The position numbers and the translations under genes were made by a program. From positions 1 to 45,424 of the forward strand of contig DASWYF010000045.1 in NCBI GenBank assembly GCA_036405135.1: a stretch of 45,424 nt of DNA, given 5' to 3'. The first letter of the stretch is position 1. Each line of letters begins with the position of its first letter. Below are positions 15,660-23,503 of this stretch, one piece after another. Under the pieces are notes generated by a model. That model had not been told where the DNA came from, searched no databases, and saw only the letters and a list, made by a program, of their open reading frames with translations. The DNA comes from Verrucomicrobiia bacterium (lineage in GTDB: Bacteria; Verrucomicrobiota; Verrucomicrobiia; Limisphaerales; JAEYXS01).

Positions 15660-17288
15660 ATGAATAATTGGACCGTCGGAAAACGCATCATCTTCGGCTT
15701 CGCCGCAGTGATCGCCATCATGATTGTGCTGGGCATCTACACCCGGCTGCGCATCGATTCCATCGAGGAGGACGTAAAAGAGATCGCCCAAAACGGCATG
15801 CCCAGCCTCATCCTGCTTGCCGAGGCAGATCACGCCATGACTGCCTCCCGGGAACTCATCTATCAACACATCAGTTCACCGAGCGCAGACGACATGAAGG
15901 CGCTGGAGAAAGAGATGCAAGAACGTACCGATAAACTGGAACACGCTCTAGCCTCATTTGAAGCCTTGGCAAGTGCCGATCAGAAAGAACTCCTGCAAAA
16001 CCTAAAAACTCGTCGAAGCCAGTATATGAAATTGCGCGACGAGATACTGGAACAAAGCCACTCCGCAACAAACGCAGCTGATACCGCCAAACTCTATCAG
16101 CGCGCACGTGCCGAGTTTGATCCCATCAACGACGCCTTTGTAGAAGCCATGGACCGTTGCGAAGAAGCCGAGAAAAAGGAGAACACCCAATCCATGAAAG
16201 AGATCATGGAGGCCACACACACCACGAACCTCGCCGTCCTTACCGGCACCATTCTGGCGCTGACAGTAAGTATTCTCCTCGCCACTCTGATCATTCGCAG
16301 CACAGAATCTGTCCTGCGCCGTGTTTGCTCGACTCTGAGCGACGGCTCCGCCCAAGTGGCTGCTGCCTCCAGCCAGGTTTCGGCCTCCAGCCAATCTCTG
16401 GCGGAAGGCGCGAGCGAGCAGGCGGCCTCAGTCGAAGAAACGAGCGCCTCTCTCGAAGAACTTTCCAGCACCATTAAAACCACCACTGGAAACATCCAGA
16501 AAGCGAACGGTCTGGCGAAGGAAACCCGCACAGCCGCCGATCAGGGCGCACAGGATACTCACATGATGACCATCGCCATGGATGGACTCAAAACCTCCAG
16601 TGACGATATCGCCAAGATCATCAAAACCATCGATGAGATCGCTTTTCAGACAAACATCCTCGCTTTGAACGCCGCTGTGGAAGCAGCCCGCGCAGGGGAA
16701 GCCGGCATGGGATTCGCCGTAGTAGCCGATGAAGTCCGCAATCTGGCGCAACGCTGCGCCCAAGCCGCCCGTGAGACATCCGTGCAGATCGAAAGTGCGA
16801 TTCTGAAAACGGAACAAGGCGTCGAAACGAGTCATAAGGTTTCTACCGCTTTGAATGACATTGTGCTAAAGGCCCGCGATCTCGACGGCTTGGTGGCCGA
16901 AGTCACCCACGCCGCCCAAGAGCAATCTCAAGGCATTGCCCAACTCGGTGAAGCCACCATCCGTATCGATAAAATCACTCAATCCACGGCAGCAAATGCA
17001 GAAGAGACTGCGGCAGCAGCAGAAGAATTGAATGCACAGGCCGAAACCATGAAAGCAGCCGTGGCCGACCTCACGAAACTGATCGGCGTCAATGGCTCCG
17101 CGAGCGAGAACCTCATCATTCCCCGGCCTGCCCCCTTCCCCTCAAACGCCAAATCGATGAACGCGAAAGCATCCGCGCCGCTTAATGGCAAGCGCAACGG
17201 TCATAGCCAGGTCATCCGGCCGCAAAGCCCGGTGAAGAAATCCGTTGAAGAAGAGCTTCCGATGGAAGCCGCTTTCAAGGACTTCTAA
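15660..17288 (+). CDS. Methyl-accepting chemotaxis protein
   Basis: A 542-aa chemoreceptor. Membrane helix 1 covers residues 9-27 and membrane helix 2 covers 192-212. Between them is a roughly 165-residue helical periplasmic domain of the four-helix-bundle (4HB_MCP) type. The signalling tip [20 protein letters not shown] and [12 protein letters not shown] is intact, and the long helices before and after it carry methylation-type Ala/Glu/Gln stretches ([39 protein letters not shown]). After helix 2 there is no proline-marked HAMP connector; the coiled coil starts almost at once. The C-terminus is a Pro/Lys-rich linker ending EAAFKDF, without an NWETF-like tether. No che genes are nearby. The ligand is unknown. 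Confidence 0.9.
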   Translation: MNNWTVGKRIIFGFAAVIAIMIVLGIYTRLRIDSIEEDVKEIAQNGMPSLILLAEADHAMTASRELIYQHISSPSADDMKALEKEMQERTDKLEHALASFEALASADQKELLQNLKTRRSQYMKLRDEILEQSHSATNAADTAKLYQRARAEFDPINDAFVEAMDRCEEAEKKENTQSMKEIMEATHTTNLAVLTGTILALTVSILLATLIIRSTESVLRRVCSTLSDGSAQVAAASSQVSASSQSLAEGASEQAASVEETSASLEELSSTIKTTTGNIQKANGLAKETRTAADQGAQDTHMMTIAMDGLKTSSDDIAKIIKTIDEIAFQTNILALNAAVEAARAGEAGMGFAVVADEVRNLAQRCAQAARETSVQIESAILKTEQGVETSHKVSTALNDIVLKARDLDGLVAEVTHAAQEQSQGIAQLGEATIRIDKITQSTAANAEETAAAAEELNAQAETMKAAVADLTKLIGVNGSASENLIIPRPAPFPSNAKSMNAKASAPLNGKRNGHSQVIRPQSPVKKSVEEELPMEAAFKDF

Positions 17289-17315
17289 AAATCAGTTCTT
17301 TCAACCGGCTTCGGG

Positions 17316-17443
17316 CTAGCTCTGCTGCTCGAAGCTCTGCGCCAAGGCGATGGCTTTGATCATCGCCTTGGATTTATTTACGGTCTCCTGATATTCGCCT
17401 TCCGGCGTGGAGTATGGACCCAGCCGCCACCGGCTTGCACGTG
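17316..17443 (-). pseudogene. Relic of a trpE 3' end (frameshifted)
   Basis: About 125 bp closely match the last 41 codons of the intact trpE at 17878-19413 on the same strand, including STPEGEYQETVNKSKAMIKA and the ending ALAQSFEQQS versus ALAESFEKQK. A 1-bp deletion (GGAGTATGGACC here versus GGAGTCGTGGACC in trpE) shifts the frame. Upstream the similarity stops abruptly before a 112-aa ORF. It is a remnant of a duplication or of a gene-end exchange. Confidence 0.85.
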
Positions 17444-17451
17444 CTCGGAGA

Positions 17452-17790
17452 TTATTTAGGTGCTGGCATGCCCCGTTGCAGCCAGCGTTCATACTGCACC
17501 AACTGATTGGTACGATCGAGCGTGATAACAAGGGTGGCACCGACCAACCCCACAACGATTGCAGAAATACTTACAGCAGCAATGCCGGCGAAGCGACGGC
17601 GCAAGGCAAAACAAACCATCCCGACCAACGCGAGCGGCAGATACAGGAACAAAGCGATGAGCGGTTCCCAACCGGTGTGGCCTGATCGATTATCAATGGA
17701 GTAGCCGACAATAAATGCGATGGCAGCAAGCCCAAGGAAGGTCAGGAGCCATAGACAGAACGCTAGGAATCTCCTGAGATGGTCGCGCAT
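17452..17790 (-). CDS. Small membrane protein, function unknown
   Basis: A 112-aa protein with three predicted membrane helices (about 8-30, 42-62 and 68-90) and a polar, charged C-terminal tail (DRTNQLVQYERWLQRGMPAPK). No family is recognised. It lies between the intact trpE and the trpE tail relic, so it may have entered with that rearrangement. A palindrome (TCTAGC-AGAC-GCTAGA) lies just upstream of the ATG. Codon use and base composition look less GC-biased than trpE. Confidence 0.6.
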   Translation of the reverse strand: MRDHLRRFLAFCLWLLTFLGLAAIAFIVGYSIDNRSGHTGWEPLIALFLYLPLALVGMVCFALRRRFAGIAAVSISAIVVGLVGATLVITLDRTNQLVQYERWLQRGMPAPK

Positions 17791-17800
17791 CGCGCTAGTT

Positions 17801-17816
17801 TCTAGCAGACGCTAGA
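17801..17816. promoter_or_regulatory. Palindrome TCTAGC-N4-GCTAGA
   Basis: A perfect 6-bp inverted repeat with a 4-base spacer, 11 bp upstream of the start of the small membrane-protein gene. It could be an operator or a structured 5' leader. Confidence 0.4.
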
Positions 17817-17877
17817 ATTGATGGCGAGTGGTGAAATAGAGGGAGTTTAGCCGAACTGGAGTTAGGCGTTCCACCGC

Positions 17878-19413
17878 TTACTTCTGCTTCTCGAAACTCT
17901 CCGCCAGCGCGATGGCTTTAATCATCGCCTTCGATTTGTTCACCGTCTCCTGATACTCGCCTTCTGGCGTGGAGTCGTGGACCCAGCCGCCACCGGCTTG
18001 CACATGTGCCATGCCGTCTTTGATGAGGGCCGTGCGGATGGTGATGCAGCAATCGAGATTGCCATTGAAGGAGAAGTAACCCACGCAACCGCCGTAAGGC
18101 CCACGTTGCGTGCCTTCCAGTTCCGAGATGATCTGCATGGCGCGGATCTTCGGCGCACCGGAGAGCGTGCCCGCCGGGAATGTGGCGCGCATGAGATCGT
18201 AAGGTGACTTACTCTTCGAGAGCTGGCCTTCCACCTCGGACACGATGTGCATCACATGGCTGTAACGCTCGATGATCATCAGGTCTTTCACCTGCACAGA
18301 ACCGTAATCACACACGCGGCCCAAATCATTGCGCGCGAGGTCCACAAGCATGACGTGCTCAGCGCGTTCCTTCGGATCAGCGAGCAAGTCTTTCTCGTTC
18401 GCCACATCTTCTTCCACCGTCTTACCACGAGCGCGCGTACCGGCGATCGGGCGTATCTCGACCTTGCCCTTCTCGCAACGCACATGGATCTCCGGCGACG
18501 CACCGACGAGCGCGAAGCCATCCAGCTCCAGCAAGAACATGTACGGCGAGGGATTGATCGTGCGGGCCGCGCGATAGATGGAGAGCGGACTGGCTGTGAC
18601 CGGTGCGGAGAAGCGTTGCGAACCGACGACCTGGATGATATCGCCACTGGTGATGTATTCCTTGGACTTGAGCACGTTCGCAATGAACTGCTCCTTGGTC
18701 ACGTTAGAAACAAACGGCAGGTCCTTCGTATCCGAGTTCAGCGTGACCGGCGTGTTATGCACCGGTTCCGAGAGCAACGCGAGGATGCGGTCGATCTCCT
18801 CCACGGCGTTCTCATACGCTTCATTCACTTTCGTCGGGTCTTCGATGAAGGCGTTGACGAGGATGGTGATCGTCTGTGCGACGCGATCGAAGATGAGCAA
18901 TTCATCCGCGATCAGGAAATACATCGTGGGTGTGCCCAAGTCATCCTTCGCCGGACGCGGCACCACCGGTTCCACATCATGGATGAACTCGTAACCGAGA
19001 AACCCCACCGCACCACCCGTGAAGATGGGCAGGCCGGGCAATTGCACGACCTTGTAACGCGACAGCACGCGCTCAATGACTTCCAGACCATCGCGCACGC
19101 ATTGATCGCATTCGGTGTTCTCTTTGCCCTTGGCCGGGATGGCGAATTTCTCGATGCCCTTGCCGTTCTCGATGAGTTCGATGCGGTTGCCGGTCTGCTT
19201 GATGATCGCGCGCGGATTGCAGCCCACGAAGGAGTAGCGCCCCAAGTGCTCGCCGCCTTCCACGGACTCGAGCAGGAAGGATTCGCCCTCACCGCGGATC
19301 TTTTGATAGGCGGAGAGCGGCGTCTCGAAGTCCGCGAGGATGCGGCGCGTGACCGGGATCAGGTTCCCCTGCTTGGCCAGCTCCAAAAACTCAGTCTGCT
19401 TGGGCGAATACAT
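17878..19413 (-). CDS. trpE: Anthranilate synthase component I
   Basis: Converts chorismate plus ammonia or glutamine-derived ammonia to anthranilate, the first committed step of tryptophan synthesis. The 511-aa length fits TrpE. The tryptophan feedback site LLES lies at residues 47-50 (SFLLESVEGG). The chorismate-utilising domain shows GDIIQVVGSQRF, PIAGTRARGK, the ERYSHVMHIVSEVEGQL segment and the SGAPKIRAMQI motif. Component II (TrpG) is not in the window. The gene follows hisI by 118 bp on the same strand, with a hairpin repeat between, and may belong to the his unit led by the attenuator-like leader. Its 3' end is duplicated at 17316-17443. Confidence 0.95.
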   Translation of the reverse strand: MYSPKQTEFLELAKQGNLIPVTRRILADFETPLSAYQKIRGEGESFLLESVEGGEHLGRYSFVGCNPRAIIKQTGNRIELIENGKGIEKFAIPAKGKENTECDQCVRDGLEVIERVLSRYKVVQLPGLPIFTGGAVGFLGYEFIHDVEPVVPRPAKDDLGTPTMYFLIADELLIFDRVAQTITILVNAFIEDPTKVNEAYENAVEEIDRILALLSEPVHNTPVTLNSDTKDLPFVSNVTKEQFIANVLKSKEYITSGDIIQVVGSQRFSAPVTASPLSIYRAARTINPSPYMFLLELDGFALVGASPEIHVRCEKGKVEIRPIAGTRARGKTVEEDVANEKDLLADPKERAEHVMLVDLARNDLGRVCDYGSVQVKDLMIIERYSHVMHIVSEVEGQLSKSKSPYDLMRATFPAGTLSGAPKIRAMQIISELEGTQRGPYGGCVGYFSFNGNLDCCITIRTALIKDGMAHVQAGGGWVHDSTPEGEYQETVNKSKAMIKAIALAESFEKQK

Positions 19414-19502
19414 AACTGTTCTTTTACTCGGTCAGTCAATAACGGCACCGTCGTTTCAAAATCATGGGCTGATGCATTATTGGCACCAGCCTCGTTTTCA
19501 CC

Positions 19503-19529
19503 TTGCTGCGGCTCGGAGAGCCGCGCTCC
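19503..19529. repeat. Hairpin repeat, inverted GGAGCGC/GCTCTCCGAGC type
   Basis: Read on the minus strand it starts GGAGCGCGGCTCTCCGAGCC, two bases after the hisI stop codon. It is a compensated variant of the elements at 11576 and 30146: both arms changed together, so the stem is kept. Confidence 0.7.
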
Positions 19530-19531
19530 GT

Positions 19532-19915
19532 TTACTTCTTTCCGTAGATCTGTTCGGGCGTCTCGAGTTGTTTCTCGGTCACTTCGAACTCGGCTTCTTT
19601 TACGGAGCGGAAGAAGCAGGATTGATAACCTTCATGGCACGCGGCGCCGATCTGTTCCACTTGGATCAGCAGCGTGTCGCCATCGCAATCAAAGGCCACG
19701 TCTTTCACCGCTTGCGTGTGGCCGCTGGATTCGCCCTTCATCCAGAACTTCTGGCGGGAGCGGCTCCAAAAATGCGTCTTGCCCGTGGCGATGGTCGTCT
19801 CCAGCGAGGCGCGGTTCATCCACGCCATCATGAGCACGCGGCCCGTGGATTGTTCCTGAACGATGGCCGGGATGAGGCCATCCGAGTTGAACTTCAGCTT
19901 GTCGTAAAAGCTCAT
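19532..19915 (-). CDS. hisI: Phosphoribosyl-AMP cyclohydrolase
   Basis: Opens the purine ring of phosphoribosyl-AMP, the third step of histidine synthesis. It is 127 aa and monofunctional, without the HisE domain. Family motifs include [29 protein letters not shown] (substrate binding), the metal-binding Asp cluster DCDGD, and Cys/His ligands in [14 protein letters not shown]. The start overlaps the end of the DUF486 gene by four bases, so translation is likely coupled. It is the third gene of the hisF operon. Confidence 0.95.
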   Translation of the reverse strand: MSFYDKLKFNSDGLIPAIVQEQSTGRVLMMAWMNRASLETTIATGKTHFWSRSRQKFWMKGESSGHTQAVKDVAFDCDGDTLLIQVEQIGAACHEGYQSCFFRSVKEAEFEVTEKQLETPEQIYGKK

Positions 19916-20328
19916 TCTGTTTTCTCCGTCGGATTTACGTTATTAAGAGTATCAAGCGGACGCTTCTCATGAAAGCGATCCGGCAAAAAGGTGAACGCCA
20001 CGGCTGCCAGGATGCACAGGAACGCAGCGATGTGATTCCACTTCAATTTTTCGCCCAAGATGGCCACGGCAAAACCACTGAAAACCACCAGCGTGATCAC
20101 TTCTTGAATGATCTTAAGCTGCGTGGCCGAAAAATTCGTATGCCCGTAACGGTTCGCCGGAACCATCAGGCAGTATTCAAAGAACGCGATGCCCCAGCTC
20201 GCCAGAATGGCCGTCCACAGCGGCACATTCTTGTGTTTCAAATGTCCATACCATGCGAACGTCATGAACACGTTGGAGCAAACCAACAGGACGATGGGGA
20301 ACCAGCGTGTTTGGATGAGGTCGTTCAT
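19912..20328 (-). CDS. DUF486 (DMT-like) membrane protein
   Basis: A 138-aa membrane protein with about four helices, starting [20 protein letters not shown]. It matches the DUF486 family, a small relative of drug/metabolite transporters. The helix pair [23 protein letters not shown] and [22 protein letters not shown] is characteristic. It is joined to hisF and hisI by 4-nt overlaps on both sides. No function in histidine metabolism is known to me; the context suggests transport of a pathway-related metabolite, which is an inference. Confidence 0.85.
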   Translation of the reverse strand: MNDLIQTRWFPIVLLVCSNVFMTFAWYGHLKHKNVPLWTAILASWGIAFFEYCLMVPANRYGHTNFSATQLKIIQEVITLVVFSGFAVAILGEKLKWNHIAAFLCILAAVAFTFLPDRFHEKRPLDTLNNVNPTEKTE

Positions 20329-21098
20329 AAACGCACCGGGATATTTTGCTTCGCCAGATAATCTTTCACCTGCCCCACGGTGAATGTGCCGTAGTGGAAA
20401 ATGCTCGCGGCCAAGACCGCATCCGCGCTACCCGCCAGCAACACCTCGGCCATGTGCTCCAAGCTGCCTGCGCCACCGCTAGCCACCACCGGCACAGCGA
20501 CGGATTCACTCACGCGCTTGGTGATGACGAGATCGAAACCCTTCTTCGTGCCGTCCGCATCAATGCTGTTCAGCACGATCTCACCGGCACCGAGGCCAAC
20601 AGCTTTCGTCGCCCATTCCACGGCATCAAGGCCAGTAGACTTGCGACCGCCGTGCGAGAACACTTCCCAACGATCCGGCGCGACTTTCTTGGCATCGATG
20701 GACACCACGATGCATTGACTGCCGAACTTCTCGGCGCCAGCACGGATGAGATCGGGATTGGAGAGCGCGGAGGAGTTGATGCTGATCTTGTCCGCACCGG
20801 CCTTAAGCATGATGCCCATGTCTTCCACCGCGCGGATGCCGCCACCGACGGTCAGAGGCATGAAGCATTGGTCCGCGACGCGTTCGATCACGCCCACCAT
20901 CGTGGCGCGACCGTGGGCGCTGGCGGTGATGTCAAAGAACACCATCTCGTCCGCGCCCTGCTCATTATATCGCAAAGCCAGCGCGACGGGATCGCCGACG
21001 TTCTTCAACTCACCCGCTTCCGCTTTGCCGAACTGCACGCCACGGGTCACCTGACCATCATGCACGTCCAGACATGGTATGACACGTTTGGCTAACAC
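20325..21098 (-). CDS. hisF: Imidazole glycerol phosphate synthase subunit HisF
   Basis: The cyclase subunit that makes IGP and AICAR from PRFAR, using ammonia delivered by HisH. The 257-aa beta/alpha barrel has catalytic Asp11 ([19 protein letters not shown]), the phosphate-binding [11 protein letters not shown] and [13 protein letters not shown] loops, and the second catalytic Asp in VVSIDAKKV. The start is a GTG at 21098, aligned with the conserved [11 protein letters not shown]-terminus. It is first in the operon hisF-DUF486-hisI and lies 56 bp downstream of a strong terminator with an upstream His-Trp-His leader ORF, so attenuation control is likely. HisH is not in the window. Confidence 0.95.
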   Translation of the reverse strand: MLAKRVIPCLDVHDGQVTRGVQFGKAEAGELKNVGDPVALALRYNEQGADEMVFFDITASAHGRATMVGVIERVADQCFMPLTVGGGIRAVEDMGIMLKAGADKISINSSALSNPDLIRAGAEKFGSQCIVVSIDAKKVAPDRWEVFSHGGRKSTGLDAVEWATKAVGLGAGEIVLNSIDADGTKKGFDLVITKRVSESVAVPVVASGGAGSLEHMAEVLLAGSADAVLAASIFHYGTFTVGQVKDYLAKQNIPVRL

Positions 21099-21154
21099 AA
21101 ATTCTTGCTACGTTCACTGCATCCGAAACCGCCAACACGCTGGCCGGTTCCATC

Positions 21155-21190
21155 AAAAAAAAATTCCCGATGACCAGTTAATCATCGGGA
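21155..21190 (-). terminator. Intrinsic terminator in the hisF leader (attenuator candidate)
   Basis: A perfect 9-bp stem (TCCCGATGA at 21165-21173 with TCATCGGGA at 21182-21190), an 8-nt loop and nine consecutive T on the minus strand. It lies between the leader ORF at 21247-21279 and the hisF start, which is where a transcription attenuator would sit. Confidence 0.85.
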
Positions 21191-21245
21191 CGGGACCTTG
21201 CCACGCTTTGCCAGGCAAAAACGAGTCTCCACGAGGGAGGTCCCG
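21191..21245 (-). promoter_or_regulatory. Pre-terminator stem-loop of the hisF leader
   Basis: CGGGACCT directly after the leader-ORF stop (minus-strand order) pairs with AGGTCCCG (8 bp, perfect). That arm abuts the terminator and reads AGGTCCCGTCCCGATGA, so GTCCCG occurs twice. The upstream CGGGAC can therefore pair with the first copy (pre-hairpin) or with the second (blocking the terminator arm). This gives a plausible switch. Smaller internal stems (TTGCC/GGCAA; CTCC/GGAG) are also possible. Confidence 0.55.
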
Positions 21246-21246
21246 C

Positions 21247-21279
21247 TTATCTATGCCAATGGCTCAAGCCTGCAAACAT
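21247..21279 (-). CDS. Putative leader peptide MFAGLSHWHR with His-Trp-His codons
   Basis: A ten-codon ORF on the minus strand: ATG TTT GCA GGC TTG AGC, then CAT TGG CAT AGA TAA. It contains two His codons and one Trp codon in a row, just before its stop. It is followed at once by a stable stem region and a terminator, then hisF-DUF486-hisI and trpE. His and Trp are the products of the pathways encoded downstream. No clear Shine-Dalgarno is seen; GGG lies 13 nt upstream. It is too short for standard gene finders. Confidence 0.55.
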   Translation of the reverse strand: MFAGLSHWHR

Positions 21280-21303
21280 GGTGAAACTAGACCCGAAACA
21301 GAA

Positions 21304-21344
21304 CCGCCGCGCAAGCCCCCATTTTTTCGGGCATCGCGCGGCGG
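21304..21344 (-). terminator. GC-rich hairpin after the HARE-HTH-like gene
   Basis: CCGCCGCGC and GCGCGGCGG form a perfect 9-bp stem, with an inner GCCC/GGGC pairing, starting 17 bp past the stop of the 21361-21741 gene. The following minus-strand sequence TTCTGTTTC is only moderately T-rich, so termination efficiency is uncertain. Confidence 0.55.
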
Positions 21345-21360
21345 TGTCTGGATAAAAGGT

Positions 21361-21741
21361 TTACTTCGCGGCGCTGAACTTGCCGTCGGCGCGTTTGAAA
21401 TTTTTGCCTGAGTAAAGCACCACGTTGAGCGAGTTCATCGGATCCTTGGTGCTGAACACATAACCGAGCTTCAAGATGCCATCGAGAATCTCCTGTTTGG
21501 TCATAGCCTTGCCGGAAGCGACCTTCAACGCAGCTTCCTTCAAGGAAAGCTCATTGCGGGCGCGACGACGAGGGCCGCGAACGCCAGCAGCTTTAGGGGC
21601 TTTGGCGGAAGAAGCAGAACCCCCTTCACTAACCACACCCAAGGCTTTTTCAATTTCTGCCAAGCGGGCAGTCAGTTCCGCTTTTTCTTTAAGAAGACCG
21701 TCACGAAGAGCGATAAATTTTTTAATGCTGCTGTTTTTCAT
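21361..21741 (-). CDS. HARE-HTH-like DNA-binding protein
   Basis: A 126-aa basic protein. Residues 5-38 (LRDGLLKEKAELTARLAEIEKAL) form a coiled coil; a Lys/Arg-rich linker follows (GVRGPRRRARNE). The C-terminal 60 residues (SLKEAALKVASGKAMTKQEI, LGYVFSTKDPMNSLNVVLYS, FKRADGKFSA) follow the pattern of HARE-HTH winged-helix domains: a helix, an EI-containing helix, and a GY.F..K.P..SL...L wing segment. A DNA- or chromatin-binding regulatory role is likely but the target is unknown. A palindrome lies directly upstream of the ATG, suggesting autoregulation. It has its own GC-rich hairpin after the stop codon. Confidence 0.65.
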   Translation of the reverse strand: MKNSSIKKFIALRDGLLKEKAELTARLAEIEKALGVVSEGGSASSAKAPKAAGVRGPRRRARNELSLKEAALKVASGKAMTKQEILDGILKLGYVFSTKDPMNSLNVVLYSGKNFKRADGKFSAAK

Positions 21742-21749
21742 ATTCAGAA

Positions 21750-21768
21750 GTTGTTAACTTATAACAAC
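21750..21768. promoter_or_regulatory. Operator-like palindrome GTTGTTA-N5-TAACAAC
   Basis: Two perfect 7-bp arms with a 5-base spacer, 9-27 bp upstream of the start codon of the HARE-HTH-like gene on the minus strand. This placement fits repression of transcription or translation initiation, possibly by the gene product itself. Confidence 0.55.
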
Positions 21769-22188
21769 AAACAAGAACTTGCCAACCAAGATTTCGGCAG
21801 GTCAATCGCGTCAAATGTCGCTAATAGATAAGTCCAATTTGCTCCAACCGATTATAGCATTGGTAATTTACACGTGCAAACTTCGCAAAAAACAGCTATA
21901 AAATTATCATTCTTATATTACCGCCGTCCCCATTTTCTACCCGCTCTGAAAGTTTCCAAAGCACAGGGAATGTTGCCCACTTGAAGAAAATCCGACACTA
22001 CTACCATCATACCCTCATTGTGATACTGATTTTTTCTTCCCGTTGATTTCTGAATCAAACATGCGAGGTTTTAACCAGAGTTCGCCAATCGCCTGCGTTT
22101 CTATGCAACATGCACGGGCGCAACGATTAGCAAGCACCGGTGTTGAAATGAATGAAACGCACCGTTTTGGTGTCCAATGTTGTAACAT
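21769..22188. other. AT-rich non-coding gap between divergent genes
   Basis: About 420 bp without a credible gene. It is more AT-rich than its surroundings and presumably carries the promoters of the HARE-HTH-like gene (minus) and the envelope operon (plus). I see no repeats, tRNA or riboswitch in it. Confidence 0.5.
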
Positions 22189-22797
22189 ATGAAGAGTTTG
22201 GTTTTAGCAGCAGCAGTCGTATTCGCGGCAGCCATTCCGGCCCAAGCACAGCTATTCGGCGGCCCTAACTCAGTGGGCGGAGCGGTTCTGGGTGGCATCG
22301 CTGGTGGTATCATCGGCCACAATAACGGTGGTCGCACTGCTGAAGGTGTGGCCATCGGTGCCGGTGCTGGTTTGGTTTTAGGTGCCATCGCGGATCGGAA
22401 TAATGCGGATAGGGGCTATTATGGTTATTCTTCACGCCCAAGTTATTCAGTAGGTGTGAGTTACGGATACGGACATAGCCCGTATCGTTATGGGTACGGT
22501 CACAATCATTGGGGCCACCGCCATTACGGGCATTACCATTACCCCCGTTACAGCGTAGGCTTTTACAGCACGCCAAGTTACTACTATCGTCCCACCTATG
22601 TGGCTCCGGCTCCGGTAGTTGTGAGTGCCCCTGCGCCAGTGTATGTCTCACCGAGTACGCAATACGGTTACGAACCCACCTACCAGACTCAGTCGCAACC
22701 GGCTCAATCTGCCCCGCAGCAAGTCACGATCATCAATAACAACTATTTCGGCAACTCCTCGCCCATGAGCAGTGCCAACGGACTTTTTGGCCGCTAA
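22189..22797 (+). CDS. Secreted glycine-zipper, Tyr/His-rich protein
   Basis: A 202-aa exported protein. The signal peptide is residues 1-20 (AAAIPAQAQ). Residues 24-65 form a glycine-zipper hairpin (VGGAVLGGIAGGIIG and EGVAIGAGAGLVLGAI), as in outer-membrane-associated proteins. The middle (75-130) is very rich in Tyr, His, Gly and Pro (YGYGHSPYRYGYGHNHWGHR), and the C-terminus is Pro/Gln-rich. The function is unknown; it may be an envelope surface or metal-interacting protein. It starts 660 bp before the LpoB-like gene and may be the first gene of the same unit. Confidence 0.7.
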   Translation: MKSLVLAAAVVFAAAIPAQAQLFGGPNSVGGAVLGGIAGGIIGHNNGGRTAEGVAIGAGAGLVLGAIADRNNADRGYYGYSSRPSYSVGVSYGYGHSPYRYGYGHNHWGHRHYGHYHYPRYSVGFYSTPSYYYRPTYVAPAPVVVSAPAPVYVSPSTQYGYEPTYQTQSQPAQSAPQQVTIINNNYFGNSSPMSSANGLFGR

Positions 22798-22848
22798 GAT
22801 TTGCGGTTGGCCAAAATCCGATTCAACTTTAGGATGGTGGAACCTTTT

Positions 22849-23478
22849 ATGAAGAAGTCGTACGTAAACTATTCTCTTTGCTTGGCCGCTATCGCGGCAT
22901 TGACCGCTGGTTGCGCCTCCTCTGGCGTGAAGAATCCTCGTGGCGTTCCGGTCACCGAAATGAAGGCCGATGAACGCGGCTTCGTCGCTGGCACGGGCGT
23001 GGAATCCCAAGACCTTGTGACCGTCACGGACAAAATGGCCCGCAGCATTCTGGCCATCCCCGAGATCGCCAATGCCCAAGGCACGCCGCGCGTGGTCTTG
23101 AATCCGGTGAATAACGAGACCCGTTTCCCGATCAATAAGGACATCTTCCTCACCCGCATCCGCGCGCAACTGAACTCGAAGGCTGCCGGTAAGGTGCGCT
23201 TCCTCGCGCGTGATCAGATGGCTGCCTTGGAAAAGGAACGTGACTTGAAACAATCCGGCCAAGTGACCGCTTCCAGCGATCCGAATGTGGTCGAATTCAA
23301 AGGTGCGGATTTCTTCCTCACCGGCACGCTCCAAAACATGACCACCCGCACCTCGAAGGGCGTGAGCGATTACGTGCTCTACTCCTTCCGCCTGATCGAT
23401 GCCCGCACCAGCGACATCGTTTGGGAAGACATGGCGGAGATCAAGAAGCAGGGATTAGAAGATGCCGCTTACCGTTAA
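22849..23478 (+). CDS. LpoB-like lipoprotein
   Basis: A 209-aa lipoprotein with a lipobox LTAGC (acylated Cys22). The domain matches the penicillin-binding protein activator LpoB: RSILAIPEIANAQ, VLNPVNNETRFPINKDIFL, VRFLARDQMAALEKER and the C-terminal GADFFLTGTLQNMTTR and YSFRLIDARTSDIVWEDMAEIKK. In Enterobacteria LpoB activates PBP1B at the outer membrane; here no PBP gene is adjacent, so the partner is unknown. It is followed by COG3014- and YcfL-like genes, the same set that accompanies lpoB elsewhere. The ATG at 22849 is chosen because it opens the signal peptide. Confidence 0.85.
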   Translation: MKKSYVNYSLCLAAIAALTAGCASSGVKNPRGVPVTEMKADERGFVAGTGVESQDLVTVTDKMARSILAIPEIANAQGTPRVVLNPVNNETRFPINKDIFLTRIRAQLNSKAAGKVRFLARDQMAALEKERDLKQSGQVTASSDPNVVEFKGADFFLTGTLQNMTTRTSKGVSDYVLYSFRLIDARTSDIVWEDMAEIKKQGLEDAAYR

Positions 23479-23503
23479 GCGCGTATCATCCGATCATTAA
23501 GTC

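Noticed and set aside
17861..17877. GTTAGGC sequence resembling an integron attC core near the 112-aa ORF
   Set aside because: No matching RYYYAAC core with the needed inverted L/R sites is found on the other side, and no integrase is present. A 7-bp match is expected by chance.
18247..19833. 528-codon open frame on the plus strand opposite trpE
   Set aside because: It is the antisense shadow of a clear trpE gene; its product is Arg/His-rich without recognisable domains.
21155..21300. 6S, SRP or other known housekeeping ncRNA on the minus strand before hisF
   Set aside because: None of the conserved sequences of those RNAs was recognised, and the position directly upstream of hisF with a leader ORF fits attenuation better.
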